DNA of 64,000 nucleotides from JBIQKZ01 sp044464765 (GTDB taxonomy: Bacteria > Pseudomonadota > Gammaproteobacteria > Burkholderiales > Burkholderiaceae_B): NCBI GenBank assembly GCA_044464765.1, contig JBIQKZ010000002.1, positions 124,001-188,000 of the forward strand, read 5' to 3'. A program made the translations under genes and the position numbers. The notes beneath the pieces are model-generated. The model made no database searches. It was not told the DNA's origin and was given only the letters and a program-made list of their open reading frames with translations. Shown piece by piece: positions 1 through 8,947 of the stretch; the first letter of the stretch is position 1; every line of letters begins with the position of its first letter.

Positions 1-25
1 TGCCGGCAGGGTCGAATGTAGACAT
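1..25 (-). CDS. Possible start of an unidentified gene, cut by the left edge
   Basis: An ATG on the minus strand at 25 opens a frame reading MSTFDPAG before the window ends. It lies 21 bases beyond the lpdA stop codon, in the same direction, so it could be the next gene of the pyruvate dehydrogenase operon. No clear Shine-Dalgarno sequence precedes it. Eight residues are too few to identify it. Confidence 0.25.
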
Positions 26-46
26 GATCGTGCTGAACCAACGGCG

Positions 47-1867
47 CTACTTGCGGCGAACCGGCGGCAAGTCGGTGCAGTGGCCTTCAGAGGCCTCGGC
101 CGCCATGCCGACTGACTCGCCCAGGGTTGGGTGCGGATGAATCGTTTTCCCGATATCGACCGCATCGGCGCCCATTTCGATGGCAAGCGCAACTTCGCTG
201 ATCAGGTCGCCGGCATGGGTTCCCACGATGCCTCCGCCCACGATACGCTTGGTTTGCGCATCGAACAGCAATTTGGTGAAGCCCTCGTCGCGGCCATTGG
301 CAATGGCACGCCCCGAAGCGGCCCACGGGAACAGGCCCTTGGTTATTTCAACCCCTTGGCTTTTCGCTTCGTCTTCGGTCAGACCCACCCAGGCGACTTC
401 AGGATCGGTATACGCCACCGACGGAATGACACGCGCGTCGAAATAGCTTTTCTGCCCGGCGATGACCTCGGCGGCGACATGAGCTTCATGCACTGCCTTA
501 TGCGCCAGCATGGGCTGGCCGACGATGTCGCCGATGGCAAAAATATGCGGAACGTTGGTGCGCATTTGATTGTCGACCGGAATGAACCCGCGATCGCTTA
601 CTTCGACACCCGCTTTGTCGGCGGCAAGTTTACCGCCATTGGGCGAGCGGCCCACCGCCTGCAGCACCAGATCGTAGCGTTGCGGTTCTTTGGGTGCATT
701 CTTGCCTTCGAACGTCACCCAAATGCCATCTTCGCGGGCTTCCGCCCCCACCGTTTTGGTGTCGAGCATAATATGATCGAAGCGCTTGGCGTTGAACTTT
801 TCCCAGACCTTGACCAGGTGCCGGTCGGCGCCCTGCATCAGGCCGCTTTGCATTTCGACGACGTCCAGGCGTGCGCCCAGTGCTGAATACACCGTGCCCA
901 TTTCCAGGCCGATAATACCCCCGCCTACGATCAGCATCTTCTGGGGAATGGCGGCCAGCTGCAACGCACCGGTAGAGTCTACAATGCGTTCATCGTCGGG
1001 CAGGAAAGGCAGTTTCACCGACTGGCTGCCGGCGGCGATAATGGCCGAGTCGAACTGGACGGTCTGCTGCCCCGCATCGGACGCCACCTGCAAATGATTG
1101 GCGCCTACAAATTCGCCCACCCCGGTAAGTACGGTAACCTTGCGCGCCTTGGCCATGCCCGCCAGCCCACCCGTGAGCTTGCCGACCACCTTGTCTTTAT
1201 AGCCCCGCAAGGCATCCAGATCGATGCTGGGTGCGCCAAAGGAAATGCCATGAGCCGCCAGCGACTGTGCCTCTTCGGCTACTGCCACGGTGTGCAACAG
1301 CGCCTTGGAAGGAATGCAGCCGACATTCAGGCATACCCCGCCCAGCGTGGAATAGCGTTCGACCAGCGCCACCTTCAAGCCAAGATCGGCCGCCCGGAAA
1401 GCGGCTGAATAGCCGCCGGGGCCGGCGCCCAGAACCACGACATCAAACTGTGCATCGACGGTTCCAGTGAAGGCCGCTGCCGCAGGCGCCGGCGCGCTGG
1501 AAGGCCGCGCATCCGCCTTGGCGGCCGAGGCGGCCGAGGCGGCTGAGGCGACTGTAGCGCCATTCGCAGCGCTTGCGGGCTGGGTTTGCTTGGGTTGAGC
1601 TTGCTGCGCCTTGGGCGCTTCTTCCTTCTGATCGGCCTGCTCTTCGATTTGCACAATCGCGTGGCCTTCCGCCACCTTGTCGCCCACCTTGACCAGCACC
1701 GCTTTCACCACGCCGCCGCTTGCGGCGGGAATTTCCATGGAAGCCTTGTCCGACTCGACCGTGATCAGGCTTTGCTCAGCTTTGATCGTATCGCCGGCCT
1801 GAACCAAGACTTCAATGACTTCAACTTCGGCGAAATCGCCAATATTAGGGATGGTAAGTTCCGTCAT
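47..1867 (-). CDS. lpdA: Dihydrolipoyl dehydrogenase (E3) with N-terminal lipoyl domain
   Basis: This is the E3 of the pyruvate dehydrogenase complex; it reoxidises dihydrolipoamide with NAD+ through FAD. Residues 1-75 form a biotinyl/lipoyl domain with the ESDKAS motif and lipoylated Lys41. An Ala/Pro-rich flexible linker follows (about 76-138). The flavoprotein core begins with the FAD motif GAGPGG (147-152), has the redox disulfide CLNVGC (Cys179/Cys184), a second Rossmann motif GGGIIG for NAD, and the catalytic HPHPTLGE motif near the C terminus. At 606 residues it is longer than a classical E3 (about 475) because of the lipoyl domain, a layout known in betaproteobacterial PDH operons. 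It is the last clear gene of aceE-aceF-lpdA, starting 12 bases after the aceF stop. Confidence 0.95.
   Translation of the reverse strand: MTELTIPNIGDFAEVEVIEVLVQAGDTIKAEQSLITVESDKASMEIPAASGGVVKAVLVKVGDKVAEGHAIVQIEEQADQKEEAPKAQQAQPKQTQPASAANGATVASAASAASAAKADARPSSAPAPAAAAFTGTVDAQFDVVVLGAGPGGYSAAFRAADLGLKVALVERYSTLGGVCLNVGCIPSKALLHTVAVAEEAQSLAAHGISFGAPSIDLDALRGYKDKVVGKLTGGLAGMAKARKVTVLTGVGEFVGANHLQVASDAGQQTVQFDSAIIAAGSQSVKLPFLPDDERIVDSTGALQLAAIPQKMLIVGGGIIGLEMGTVYSALGARLDVVEMQSGLMQGADRHLVKVWEKFNAKRFDHIMLDTKTVGAEAREDGIWVTFEGKNAPKEPQRYDLVLQAVGRSPNGGKLAADKAGVEVSDRGFIPVDNQMRTNVPHIFAIGDIVGQPMLAHKAVHEAHVAAEVIAGQKSYFDARVIPSVAYTDPEVAWVGLTEDEAKSQGVEITKGLFPWAASGRAIANGRDEGFTKLLFDAQTKRIVGGGIVGTHAGDLISEVALAIEMGADAVDIGKTIHPHPTLGESVGMAAEASEGHCTDLPPVRRK
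1521..1547. repeat. 9-bp tandem repeat in the lpdA linker
   Basis: Three adjacent copies of GCGGC(C/T)GAG, with a fourth decayed copy at 1548-1556, encode the Ala-Ser-Ala part of the flexible linker between the lipoyl and FAD domains. The copies stay in frame, so changes in copy number would only alter linker length. Confidence 0.7.
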
Positions 1868-1879
1868 AGTCCTGCCCCT

Positions 1880-3586
1880 TTATAGCGCAATGCGGCGGAA
1901 GTCGGCCAGCAAGCCGGCCAGATAGGCGTTGAAGCGCGCCGCCGATGCGCCGTCGATCACGCGATGATCGTAAGACAGCGACAACGGCAGGATCAAGCGT
2001 GGCTGAAACTGCTTGCCATCCCAGATCGGCATCTGGGCCGAACGCGACACGCCCAGAATGGCGACTTCAGGCGCATTGATGATGGGCGTAAACGATGTGC
2101 CGCCAATGCCGCCCAGGGAGGAAATGGAAAAACACCCGCCCTGCATCTGGGCGGGCGACAGCTTGCCTTCGCGGGCCTGCCGGGCAAGGTCGGATGTTTC
2201 GGCGGCCAGCTCGTAGATGCCTTTCTGGTCGGCGTCGCGAATCACCGGCACCACCAGGCCATTGGGCGTATCGGCTGCAAAGCCAATGTGGTAGTACTGC
2301 TTCAACACCAGGCTATCGCCATCCAGCGACGCATTGAACTCGGGAAACTTCTTCAGGCAGGAAACCACGGCCTTGATAAGGAAGGCCAGCATGGTGATCT
2401 TGATGCCTTCTTTCTTACCCTCGGTATTGAGCGTGACCCGCAAGGCTTCCAGATCGGTGATATCGGCCTGATCGTTATTGGTGACATGGGGGATCATGAC
2501 CCAGTTGCGATGCAGGTTGGCGCCGGAAATCTTCTTGATGCGCGACAGCGGCTTGGCTTCGACGGGGCCGAACTTGGAGAAATCGACCTTGGGCCAATCC
2601 AGCACCGACAGGCCGCCTCCGGCGGCTGCGGGCGCCGACGTGGCAGCGCCTTTGCTGACCGCCTGCTTGACGTAGGCGCGCACATCGTCGGCCGTAATGC
2701 GGCCCTTGGCGCCACTACCACTGACCTGGTACAGGTCGACACCCAGTTCACGCGCAAACTTGCGCACCGAAGGCGACGCATGCGGCAGTGTTCCCTTGCC
2801 TGCCTCTACAGCCATCCCACTGGTGGGGGACGTGCGTTGCACCGGTTCCGATGCCATGGGCGCCGGGGCAGGTTTTGATTCGGCGGCGGCCTGGGCCGGT
2901 TCGGCGTCTTTCGTAGCGCTTGTCCCGGCATCGGCCTTGGGCGCCTGCTTGGCGGCTGCGGCGGGTTTGCCCGCGGCAGACACCGTAAGAATATCGGACC
3001 CCTCCCCAACCTTGTCGCCAACCTTGACATTGATTGACGTGACCACCCCGGCATGTGAAGACGGCACCTCCATCGACGCCTTGTCGGACTCCAGCGTGAT
3101 GAGACTTTGGTCCACGGCGATGGTGTCGCCCACCGCCACCAGAATTTCGATGACATCGACTTCGTTGACGTCGCCGATATCGGGAACCACCACCGACACT
3201 TCTTCCTGTGCACCGCCGGCGCCGGCTTCAGCCTGAGCGCCGCTAGAAGCTGTATCGGCTTCCTGAGACGGGCTGTCCGCCTCGGCGGGCTGATCCGCCT
3301 GGCTGGCTGCAGCCGGCTTGTCTTGCGGTTTGGCCGCGTCGGCATCTTCGGCCTGAAGCTTGAGAATGACCGAACCTTCCTTGACTTTGTCGCCGACCTT
3401 GACCACCACGGACTGCACCGTGCCGGCCTGTGGAGCGGGAATCTCCATGGAAGCCTTGTCCGACTCGACGGTGATCAGGCTTTGTTCGGCCTTGAGGACA
3501 TCGCCGGCCGCCACCAGGACTTCAATGACTTCCACCTCGGCAACATCGCCGATATCGGGAATGGTTATCTCGATAAGATTGCTCAT
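1880..3586 (-). CDS. aceF: Pyruvate dehydrogenase E2, dihydrolipoamide acetyltransferase
   Basis: The E2 core of the pyruvate dehydrogenase complex transfers the acetyl group from lipoamide to CoA. Two lipoyl domains are visible, residues 1-78 (ESDKAS, Lys44) and 129-205 (ESDKAS, Lys169), separated by Ala/Pro/Gln-rich linkers. A peripheral subunit-binding domain lies at about 268-306 (ASPSVRKFAREL, then GRITADDV). The C-terminal catalytic domain ends with DHRVIDGASAARF, which carries the active-site His and Asp. The length, 568 residues, suits a two-lipoyl E2. It starts 14 bases downstream of the aceE stop and precedes lpdA, so the three genes form one minus-strand operon. Confidence 0.96.
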   Translation of the reverse strand: MSNLIEITIPDIGDVAEVEVIEVLVAAGDVLKAEQSLITVESDKASMEIPAPQAGTVQSVVVKVGDKVKEGSVILKLQAEDADAAKPQDKPAAASQADQPAEADSPSQEADTASSGAQAEAGAGGAQEEVSVVVPDIGDVNEVDVIEILVAVGDTIAVDQSLITLESDKASMEVPSSHAGVVTSINVKVGDKVGEGSDILTVSAAGKPAAAAKQAPKADAGTSATKDAEPAQAAAESKPAPAPMASEPVQRTSPTSGMAVEAGKGTLPHASPSVRKFARELGVDLYQVSGSGAKGRITADDVRAYVKQAVSKGAATSAPAAAGGGLSVLDWPKVDFSKFGPVEAKPLSRIKKISGANLHRNWVMIPHVTNNDQADITDLEALRVTLNTEGKKEGIKITMLAFLIKAVVSCLKKFPEFNASLDGDSLVLKQYYHIGFAADTPNGLVVPVIRDADQKGIYELAAETSDLARQAREGKLSPAQMQGGCFSISSLGGIGGTSFTPIINAPEVAILGVSRSAQMPIWDGKQFQPRLILPLSLSYDHRVIDGASAARFNAYLAGLLADFRRIAL

Positions 3587-3600
3587 GCTTGTCTCTCCGC

Positions 3601-6312
3601 TCAGGCGTGATGTGGGTTGGCTTTGCCAGGGTCGATATCGTACTTCTTGATGGCTTCAGCCACCTTGGTGGCCGGCACCAGGCCGTCGTCGGCCAAGGCG
3701 CGCAATGCGGCCAGGACCACGAAATGCCGGTTGACTTCGAAGTGCTCACGCAAGCGGTAGCGGAAGTCTGAACGCCCGAAACCGTCCGTTCCAAGAACGG
3801 AGAAACGTCGGCCCGCCGGCACGAACGGCCGGATCTGGTCGCCAAAGAGCTTGACGTAGTCCGTGGAAACCACGATGGGGCCGGTAGTGCTTTCGAGCTG
3901 TTTCGTTACGTAGGCAACAGGCGCTTTCGCATCATCCGGATTAAGCAAACGATGCCGTTCGCAATCCAGGCCATCGCGGCGCAACTCCGTGAAACTGGTG
4001 ACGCTCCAGACGTCCGAACCGATGCCCCAGTCGCTTTCCAGGAGGTCCTGGGCGGCCAGCACTTCGCGCAGGATCGTGCCCGAGCCCATCAGCTGAACAC
4101 GAACCTTGTCCTTGGGCTTGCCAGCGGACTTTAGCTTGTACATGCCGCGAATGATGCCTTCTTCGTCGCCCTTGGTCAGACCGGGTTGGGGATAGTTTTC
4201 GTTCATCACGGTGATGTAGTAGAAAACGTTTTCCTGATCCTGGATCATGCGCTTCAGGCCGTTCTGGATGATAACAGCCAGTTCGTGCGCAAAGGTGGGA
4301 TCGTACGAGACGCAATTGGGAATCAGCGCCGACATGATATGACTGTGGCCGTCTTCGTGCTGCAAGCCTTCGCCGTTCAGCGTGGTGCGCCCCGCCGTAC
4401 CGCCCAGCAGGAAGCCGCGCGCCTGCATGTCGCCCGCCGCCCAGGCCAGATCGCCAATGCGCTGGAAACCGAACATCGAGTAGTAGATGTAGAACGGGAT
4501 CATGATGCGGTTGTTGGTGGAATATGACGTGGCCGCCGCTATCCACGAACTGAACGCGCCTGCCTCGTTAATGCCTTCCTGCAACAACTGGCCATCGCTG
4601 GCTTCGCGGTAGTACATGACTTCGTTCTTGTCGACCGGCACATACTTCTGCCCTTCCGGCGCATAAATGCCGATCTGGCGGAACAGGCCTTCCATGCCGA
4701 AGGTACGCGATTCGTCGGCCAGAATAGGCACGACGCGCGGGCTCAGTTCCTTGTCGCGCAGCACCTGGTTGAGAATGCGCACGAAAGCTTGCGTGGTGGA
4801 GATTTCACGCCCTTCGCTGGTGGGTTCCAATACCGCCTTGAACGCTTCGAGTTCCGGAGCCTTGAGCTGCTCATCGGCCTTGGGGCGTCGCACAGGCAGA
4901 TAGCCGCCAAGCTTCTTGCGTTGCTCGTGCAGATACACCATTTCGGGGGAATCGGCAGCCGGTTTGAAATACGGCAGTTTTTCGATCTGATCGTCTGGAA
5001 CCGGAATATTGAAACGATCGCGGAACTCGCGCACAGCCTCCATATCCAGCTTCTTCTGCTGGTGGGTGGGATTCTTGGCCTGGCCAACGTGGCCCATGCC
5101 ATAACCTTTGATGGTCTTGGCCAGGATGACGGTGGGCTGGCCCTTATGCTTGGTGGCCGCATCAAAGGCCGCAAACACCTTGTGTGGATCGTGGCCGCCG
5201 CGGTTCAATCGCCATATCGCTTCGTCGCTCATGCGGCTGACCATTTCCAGCAGCTTGGGATGCTTGCCGAAAAAGTGCTCGCGCACAAACGCGCCATCGT
5301 GCGCCTTGTAGGCCTGGTATTCGCCGTCGACGGATTCTTCCATGACACGGCGCAAAATGCCTTCTTTGTCGCGTTGCAGAAGGGGATCCCAATAGCCGCC
5401 CCAAATCAGTTTGATGACATTCCAGCCGCTGCCGCGGAAGTCGCCCTCGAGTTCCTGGATGATCTTGCCATTGCCGCGCACCGGTCCGTCAAGGCGCTGC
5501 AAATTGCAGTTAATCACAAAGATAAGGTTGTCCAGCTTCTCGCGCGAGGCCAGGCTGATGGCGCCCAGGGATTCGGGTTCGTCCATTTCGCCATCGCCGC
5601 AGAACACCCAGACCTTGCGCTTGCTGGTGTCGGCAATGCCGCGCGCATGCAAATACTTAAGAAAACGCGCCTGATAGATGGCCATGATGGGCCCCAGGCC
5701 CATGGACACCGTCGGGAACTGCCAGAACTCGGGCATCAGCTTGGGATGCGGATAAGACGGCAGGCCCTTGCCGCCGACTTCCTGGCGGAAGTGATCAAGC
5801 TGATCTTCGGTGAGGCGGCCTTCAAGATAGGCCCGGCCGTACATGCCGGGCGACGTGTGGCCCTGAAAATACACCAGATCGCCGCCGTGATCTTCAGTCT
5901 CGGCATGCCAGAAGTGGTTTTGCCCGCAGCCGATCATGGTGGCCAACGAGGCAAACGATGCAATGTGGCCGCCAAGGTCGCCGCCATCGGCGGGATGGTG
6001 GCTGTTGGCCTTGACCACCATGGCCATCGCATTCCAGCGGATATACGACCGGATGCGCTCTTCAAGCGCCAGGTTGCCCGGATGCGCCGGCTCGAGCCCA
6101 GGGGGGATAGTGTTAACGTACGCGGTGTTGGGCGAGAATGGGATGTGCGCGCCCGAACGGCGCGCCAGATCGATCAAGCGTTCAAGCAGGAGATGCGCGC
6201 GCTCGGGGCCTTCGCGTTCAAGCACAGCTTCGAGTGCTTCGAGCCACTCTTGGGTTTCAATATCTTCGTCGGACACCGTGGACAGTGCACCGGCTTGGTC
6301 AAGAGCGGACAT
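3601..6312 (-). CDS. aceE: Pyruvate dehydrogenase E1 component, homodimeric
   Basis: This thiamine-diphosphate enzyme decarboxylates pyruvate and reductively acetylates E2. The ThDP/Mg motif appears as GDGEMDEPES, and the protein has the length of the homodimeric AceE family (903 residues here). The start at 6312 (MSALDQAG) is preferred over the upstream in-frame ATG at 6375, because AGGAG at 6321-6325 sits eight bases before it. The gene is first in aceE-aceF-lpdA. A likely promoter with -35 TTGCCC (6465-6470) and -10 TAGAAT (6442-6447) gives a leader of about 120 bases. A 16-bp palindrome touches that -35 box. The divergent neighbours encode a two-component system. Confidence 0.97.
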   Translation of the reverse strand: MSALDQAGALSTVSDEDIETQEWLEALEAVLEREGPERAHLLLERLIDLARRSGAHIPFSPNTAYVNTIPPGLEPAHPGNLALEERIRSYIRWNAMAMVVKANSHHPADGGDLGGHIASFASLATMIGCGQNHFWHAETEDHGGDLVYFQGHTSPGMYGRAYLEGRLTEDQLDHFRQEVGGKGLPSYPHPKLMPEFWQFPTVSMGLGPIMAIYQARFLKYLHARGIADTSKRKVWVFCGDGEMDEPESLGAISLASREKLDNLIFVINCNLQRLDGPVRGNGKIIQELEGDFRGSGWNVIKLIWGGYWDPLLQRDKEGILRRVMEESVDGEYQAYKAHDGAFVREHFFGKHPKLLEMVSRMSDEAIWRLNRGGHDPHKVFAAFDAATKHKGQPTVILAKTIKGYGMGHVGQAKNPTHQQKKLDMEAVREFRDRFNIPVPDDQIEKLPYFKPAADSPEMVYLHEQRKKLGGYLPVRRPKADEQLKAPELEAFKAVLEPTSEGREISTTQAFVRILNQVLRDKELSPRVVPILADESRTFGMEGLFRQIGIYAPEGQKYVPVDKNEVMYYREASDGQLLQEGINEAGAFSSWIAAATSYSTNNRIMIPFYIYYSMFGFQRIGDLAWAAGDMQARGFLLGGTAGRTTLNGEGLQHEDGHSHIMSALIPNCVSYDPTFAHELAVIIQNGLKRMIQDQENVFYYITVMNENYPQPGLTKGDEEGIIRGMYKLKSAGKPKDKVRVQLMGSGTILREVLAAQDLLESDWGIGSDVWSVTSFTELRRDGLDCERHRLLNPDDAKAPVAYVTKQLESTTGPIVVSTDYVKLFGDQIRPFVPAGRRFSVLGTDGFGRSDFRYRLREHFEVNRHFVVLAALRALADDGLVPATKVAEAIKKYDIDPGKANPHHA

Positions 6313-6441
6313 AAATGTGTCTCCTAAAAGTTCATCAGGGTCGAATTCCAACAGCGCTTTAAGCGGTTGTAGCATTTATTACGCTAGGCTGACGCCCTGC
6401 GGCGCTGTAATCGTCGGTTTCCGCACATGGGAATTTCCCCC

Positions 6442-6470
6442 ATTCTAGGAAAGAGGCCCCGGTTGGGCAA
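6442..6470 (-). promoter_or_regulatory. Likely sigma-70 promoter of aceE-aceF-lpdA
   Basis: Read on the minus strand, TTGCCC (6470-6465) and TAGAAT (6447-6442) are separated by exactly 17 bases; they match consensus at 4/6 and 5/6 positions. This is the best promoter I can find between aceE and the divergent kinase. It is a prediction from sequence only. Confidence 0.5.
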
Positions 6471-6484
6471 GTGAAATTTCACTT
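6469..6484. promoter_or_regulatory. 16-bp perfect palindrome, probable operator between aceE and the kinase
   Basis: AAGTGAAATTTCACTT is its own reverse complement over all 16 bases. It overlaps the end of the aceE -35 box (6465-6470) and the -35 of the candidate rightward promoter (6477-6482), a position suited to controlling both directions. The sequence differs from the E. coli PdhR consensus (AATTGGT...ACCAATT), so the bound regulator is unknown. Confidence 0.5.
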
Positions 6485-6505
6485 TATGGCATTAGTTTTT
6501 ATAAT
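6477..6505 (+). promoter_or_regulatory. Possible promoter of the kinase-regulator-folD operon
   Basis: TTTCAC (6477-6482) and a perfect TATAAT (6500-6505) are 17 bases apart and point towards the sensor kinase at 6564. The -10 match is strong and the -35 weak; the -35 lies inside the 16-bp palindrome. Confidence 0.4.
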
Positions 6506-6563
6506 GTGAAAAATTAAACGCCCTCTTACTGTTTAAAATGAGACGAATACTCAAATAGACGCC

Positions 6564-8321
6564 ATGGCCAGCCCAGCTCGAAAATCCCTCATCCCCACGA
6601 CGTTCTACGATCAGGCCAAAAGCACCCGCCGCGGCGTCTATTGGCTGACGCCTGTGCTGGTGCTGGTGCTGTACTTGTGCGTCATGGGCGCCTTCATCTG
6701 GCTGCAGCGCCTGCAAAGCGACAGCGTGATGTTCGTGACCATCGACCAGGAGACCCGGCAGCGGCAACTGATCATGGTGGTCGTGGCGCTATCGCTGCTC
6801 ATTATCCTGAGCCTGCTGGCGTTATGGCGCTATACGCGCTTTCGTTCCCGGGCCGAAGCCGCGCTCATCGCCGAAACGGGTTTTCGGCGCGCCATGGAAA
6901 ACTCCATGTCCACCGGGATGCGGGTGTTCGACATGCAAGGGCGCATCGCCTATGTCAACCCAGCCTTCTGCCGGATGATAGGCTGGAACGAGGCCGACCT
7001 GATCGGCCGCACCACGCCTTTCCCGTATTGGCTGCCCGGCCGCCATGCCCAGCATCAGGAAACGCTCGATCTCCTGCTGTCGGGGCGCACCCCCAGCAGC
7101 GGCCTGGAAGTCGAGGCCCAGCGTCGCGATGGTTCGCGCTTTACGGCTCGTATGTATGTCTCGCCCTTGCGCGACCCCAGTGGCACGCAAATCGGCTGGA
7201 TGACCTCCATGACCGACATCACCGAGCCCAAACGCATCCGCGAGGCCTTGACGGCGGCTCACGAACGCTTCATGACCGTGCTTGAAGGCCTGGACGATGC
7301 CATCTCGGTCGTCGCCGACACGCCCGAAGGGTTGGAACTGCTGTTTGCCAACCGAACCTACCGCCGCTTTTTCGGTGCACAATCAAGCGGCCACGGCGAA
7401 CTCCTGGGCGGCCGCCTTGGGCGTTTTACCGACGAGACCGTGGAAATTTTCTCCCAGTCCGCCCAGCGCTGGTTCGAGGTGCACCACCGCATCCTGGCCT
7501 GGACGGACGGACGGCGCGTGCGCTTGCAAGTGGCCCGCGACATCACCGAGCGCCGTACGCACGAAGAAGCCTCACGGGTGCAGCAGGAAAAAATCCAGCT
7601 GACCAGCCGCCTGACGACTATGGGCGAAATGGCGTCTTCGCTCGCCCACGAGTTGAACCAACCCCTGACTGCCATCAGCAACTACAGCATGGGCGCCGTC
7701 GCCATGCTAAAGTCGGGCAACCCCCAACCCGACGCTTTGCTCTCCGCGCTGGAAAAAGCCGCCAGCCAGGCCGAGCGCGCCGGCAAGATTATCAGCCGTA
7801 TCCGGGAATTCGTGAAGCGCAGCGAACCACGCCGCCAGGAAGTGCCCGTCGTCAGCATCATCGACAATGCCATCGCCTTCGCCGAAATCGATGCGCGCAA
7901 GCGCCAGGTGGAGATCGAATGCAGCTTGCCCGACACCCCGCCCAATGTGCTGGCCGACCCAATTCTCATTGAACAGGTATTATTGAACCTGCTGAAGAAT
8001 GGCATCGAAGCGATGGAACACAGCGAAGATCGCGTTCTGCATGTCGTTGTGACTGAACAGCACCCACTAGTGGAAATTGCCGTTATCGACCGCGGCCACG
8101 GCTTGCGCGAGCCAGAACGGCTTTTTGAACCTTTCTACAGCACCAAGTCCGAAGGGCTGGGCATGGGTCTTAATATCTGTCGCACGATTATTGAATCGCA
8201 TCACGGCCGTCTTTGGGCGACCACAAACCCCGAAGGCGGTACGATATTCCGCTTTACCCTGCCCCGCGCGGATTCCGGCGCGCTCGGTCAAAATCTCAGT
8301 ACCCAGGAGTTGCATGCATGA
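6564..8321 (+). CDS. Membrane sensor histidine kinase with PAS domains
   Basis: This is the input half of a two-component system. Two hydrophobic segments (about residues 26-47 and 70-89) enclose only some 22 residues, so there is no real periplasmic sensor domain. A PAS domain follows (about 105-230, ending in the typical DITEPKR), then a second, weaker PAS-like region (about 235-335, ending RDITERR). The HisKA box reads SSLAHELNQPLTAI, and the ATPase domain has LLNLLKNGIEAM (N box), DRGHGL (G1), FEPFYSTKS (F) and GLGMGL (G2). The order resembles FixL/DctS-type kinases that sense inside the cell or in the membrane. Its stop overlaps the regulator start (ATGA). The signal is not deducible from sequence. 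Confidence 0.9.
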   Translation: MASPARKSLIPTTFYDQAKSTRRGVYWLTPVLVLVLYLCVMGAFIWLQRLQSDSVMFVTIDQETRQRQLIMVVVALSLLIILSLLALWRYTRFRSRAEAALIAETGFRRAMENSMSTGMRVFDMQGRIAYVNPAFCRMIGWNEADLIGRTTPFPYWLPGRHAQHQETLDLLLSGRTPSSGLEVEAQRRDGSRFTARMYVSPLRDPSGTQIGWMTSMTDITEPKRIREALTAAHERFMTVLEGLDDAISVVADTPEGLELLFANRTYRRFFGAQSSGHGELLGGRLGRFTDETVEIFSQSAQRWFEVHHRILAWTDGRRVRLQVARDITERRTHEEASRVQQEKIQLTSRLTTMGEMASSLAHELNQPLTAISNYSMGAVAMLKSGNPQPDALLSALEKAASQAERAGKIISRIREFVKRSEPRRQEVPVVSIIDNAIAFAEIDARKRQVEIECSLPDTPPNVLADPILIEQVLLNLLKNGIEAMEHSEDRVLHVVVTEQHPLVEIAVIDRGHGLREPERLFEPFYSTKSEGLGMGLNICRTIIESHHGRLWATTNPEGGTIFRFTLPRADSGALGQNLSTQELHA

Positions 8322-8947
8322 CCACGACACCTCAAAGTTCACAAACCGTATTTATCGTTGACGATGACGAGGCCGTCCGCGACTCGTTGCGCTGGCTTCT
8401 GGAAGCCAATGGGTATCGCGTCAAGAGCTTTGGCGGCGCCGAGGAATTCCTTTCCGCCTACGACCCCGACCAGATCGGCGTCCTGATCGTAGACGTGCGC
8501 ATGCCCGGCATGAGCGGCCTGGAACTGCAGGAAGAATTGATCGCCCGCAATGCGCCGCTGCCCATCGTGTTCATCACCGGGCACGGCGACGTTCCCATGG
8601 CGGTCTCCACGATCAAGAAAGGCGCCGTCGACTTTCTTGAAAAACCCTTCAATGAATCCGATTTGCGTAACATCGTCGCCCGCATGCTTCAACAAGCCAG
8701 CGAACGCGCATCGCAATTCCAGGCCGCCAAGAACCACCAGGCCGTGCTTAGTCGCCTCACTTCCCGCGAACAGCAAGTCCTGGAACGCATCGTCGCGGGT
8801 CGCCTGAACAAGCAAATTGCCGGCGACCTGAACATCAGCATTAAAACCGTCGAGGCGCATCGCGCCAACATCATGGAAAAACTCGAAGTCACCACCGTCG
8901 CCGACCTGATGAAGATCGCACTGGCGAAAACAGAAGGCGCCGTATGA
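8318..8947 (+). CDS. Response regulator, FixJ/NarL type
   Basis: This is the partner of the preceding kinase: an N-terminal receiver (acidic Asp16/Asp17, phosphoacceptor Asp59, Thr87, Lys109) joined to a C-terminal LuxR-type helix-turn-helix (LTSREQQVLERIVAG, then NKQIAGDLNISIKTVEAHR). It has 210 residues. The start at 8318 (MTTTPQSS) is chosen because AGGAG lies eight bases upstream, the ATG overlaps the kinase stop, and the receiver fold begins ten residues later; a longer frame from 8213 would add residues unlike any receiver. Its stop overlaps the folD start in the same way, so the three genes are probably translated together. The aceE intergenic region is one plausible target. Confidence 0.93.
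   Translation: MTTTPQSSQTVFIVDDDEAVRDSLRWLLEANGYRVKSFGGAEEFLSAYDPDQIGVLIVDVRMPGMSGLELQEELIARNAPLPIVFITGHGDVPMAVSTIKKGAVDFLEKPFNESDLRNIVARMLQQASERASQFQAAKNHQAVLSRLTSREQQVLERIVAGRLNKQIAGDLNISIKTVEAHRANIMEKLEVTTVADLMKIALAKTEGAV

Noticed and set aside
4789..6327. A 512-residue plus-strand frame opposite aceE
   Set aside because: It lies entirely on the complement of aceE, without a plausible start or recognisable domain.
8213..8317. N-terminal extension of the response regulator
   Set aside because: The added residues are basic and lie inside the kinase gene; the ATG at 8318 has a Shine-Dalgarno sequence and begins a normal receiver.
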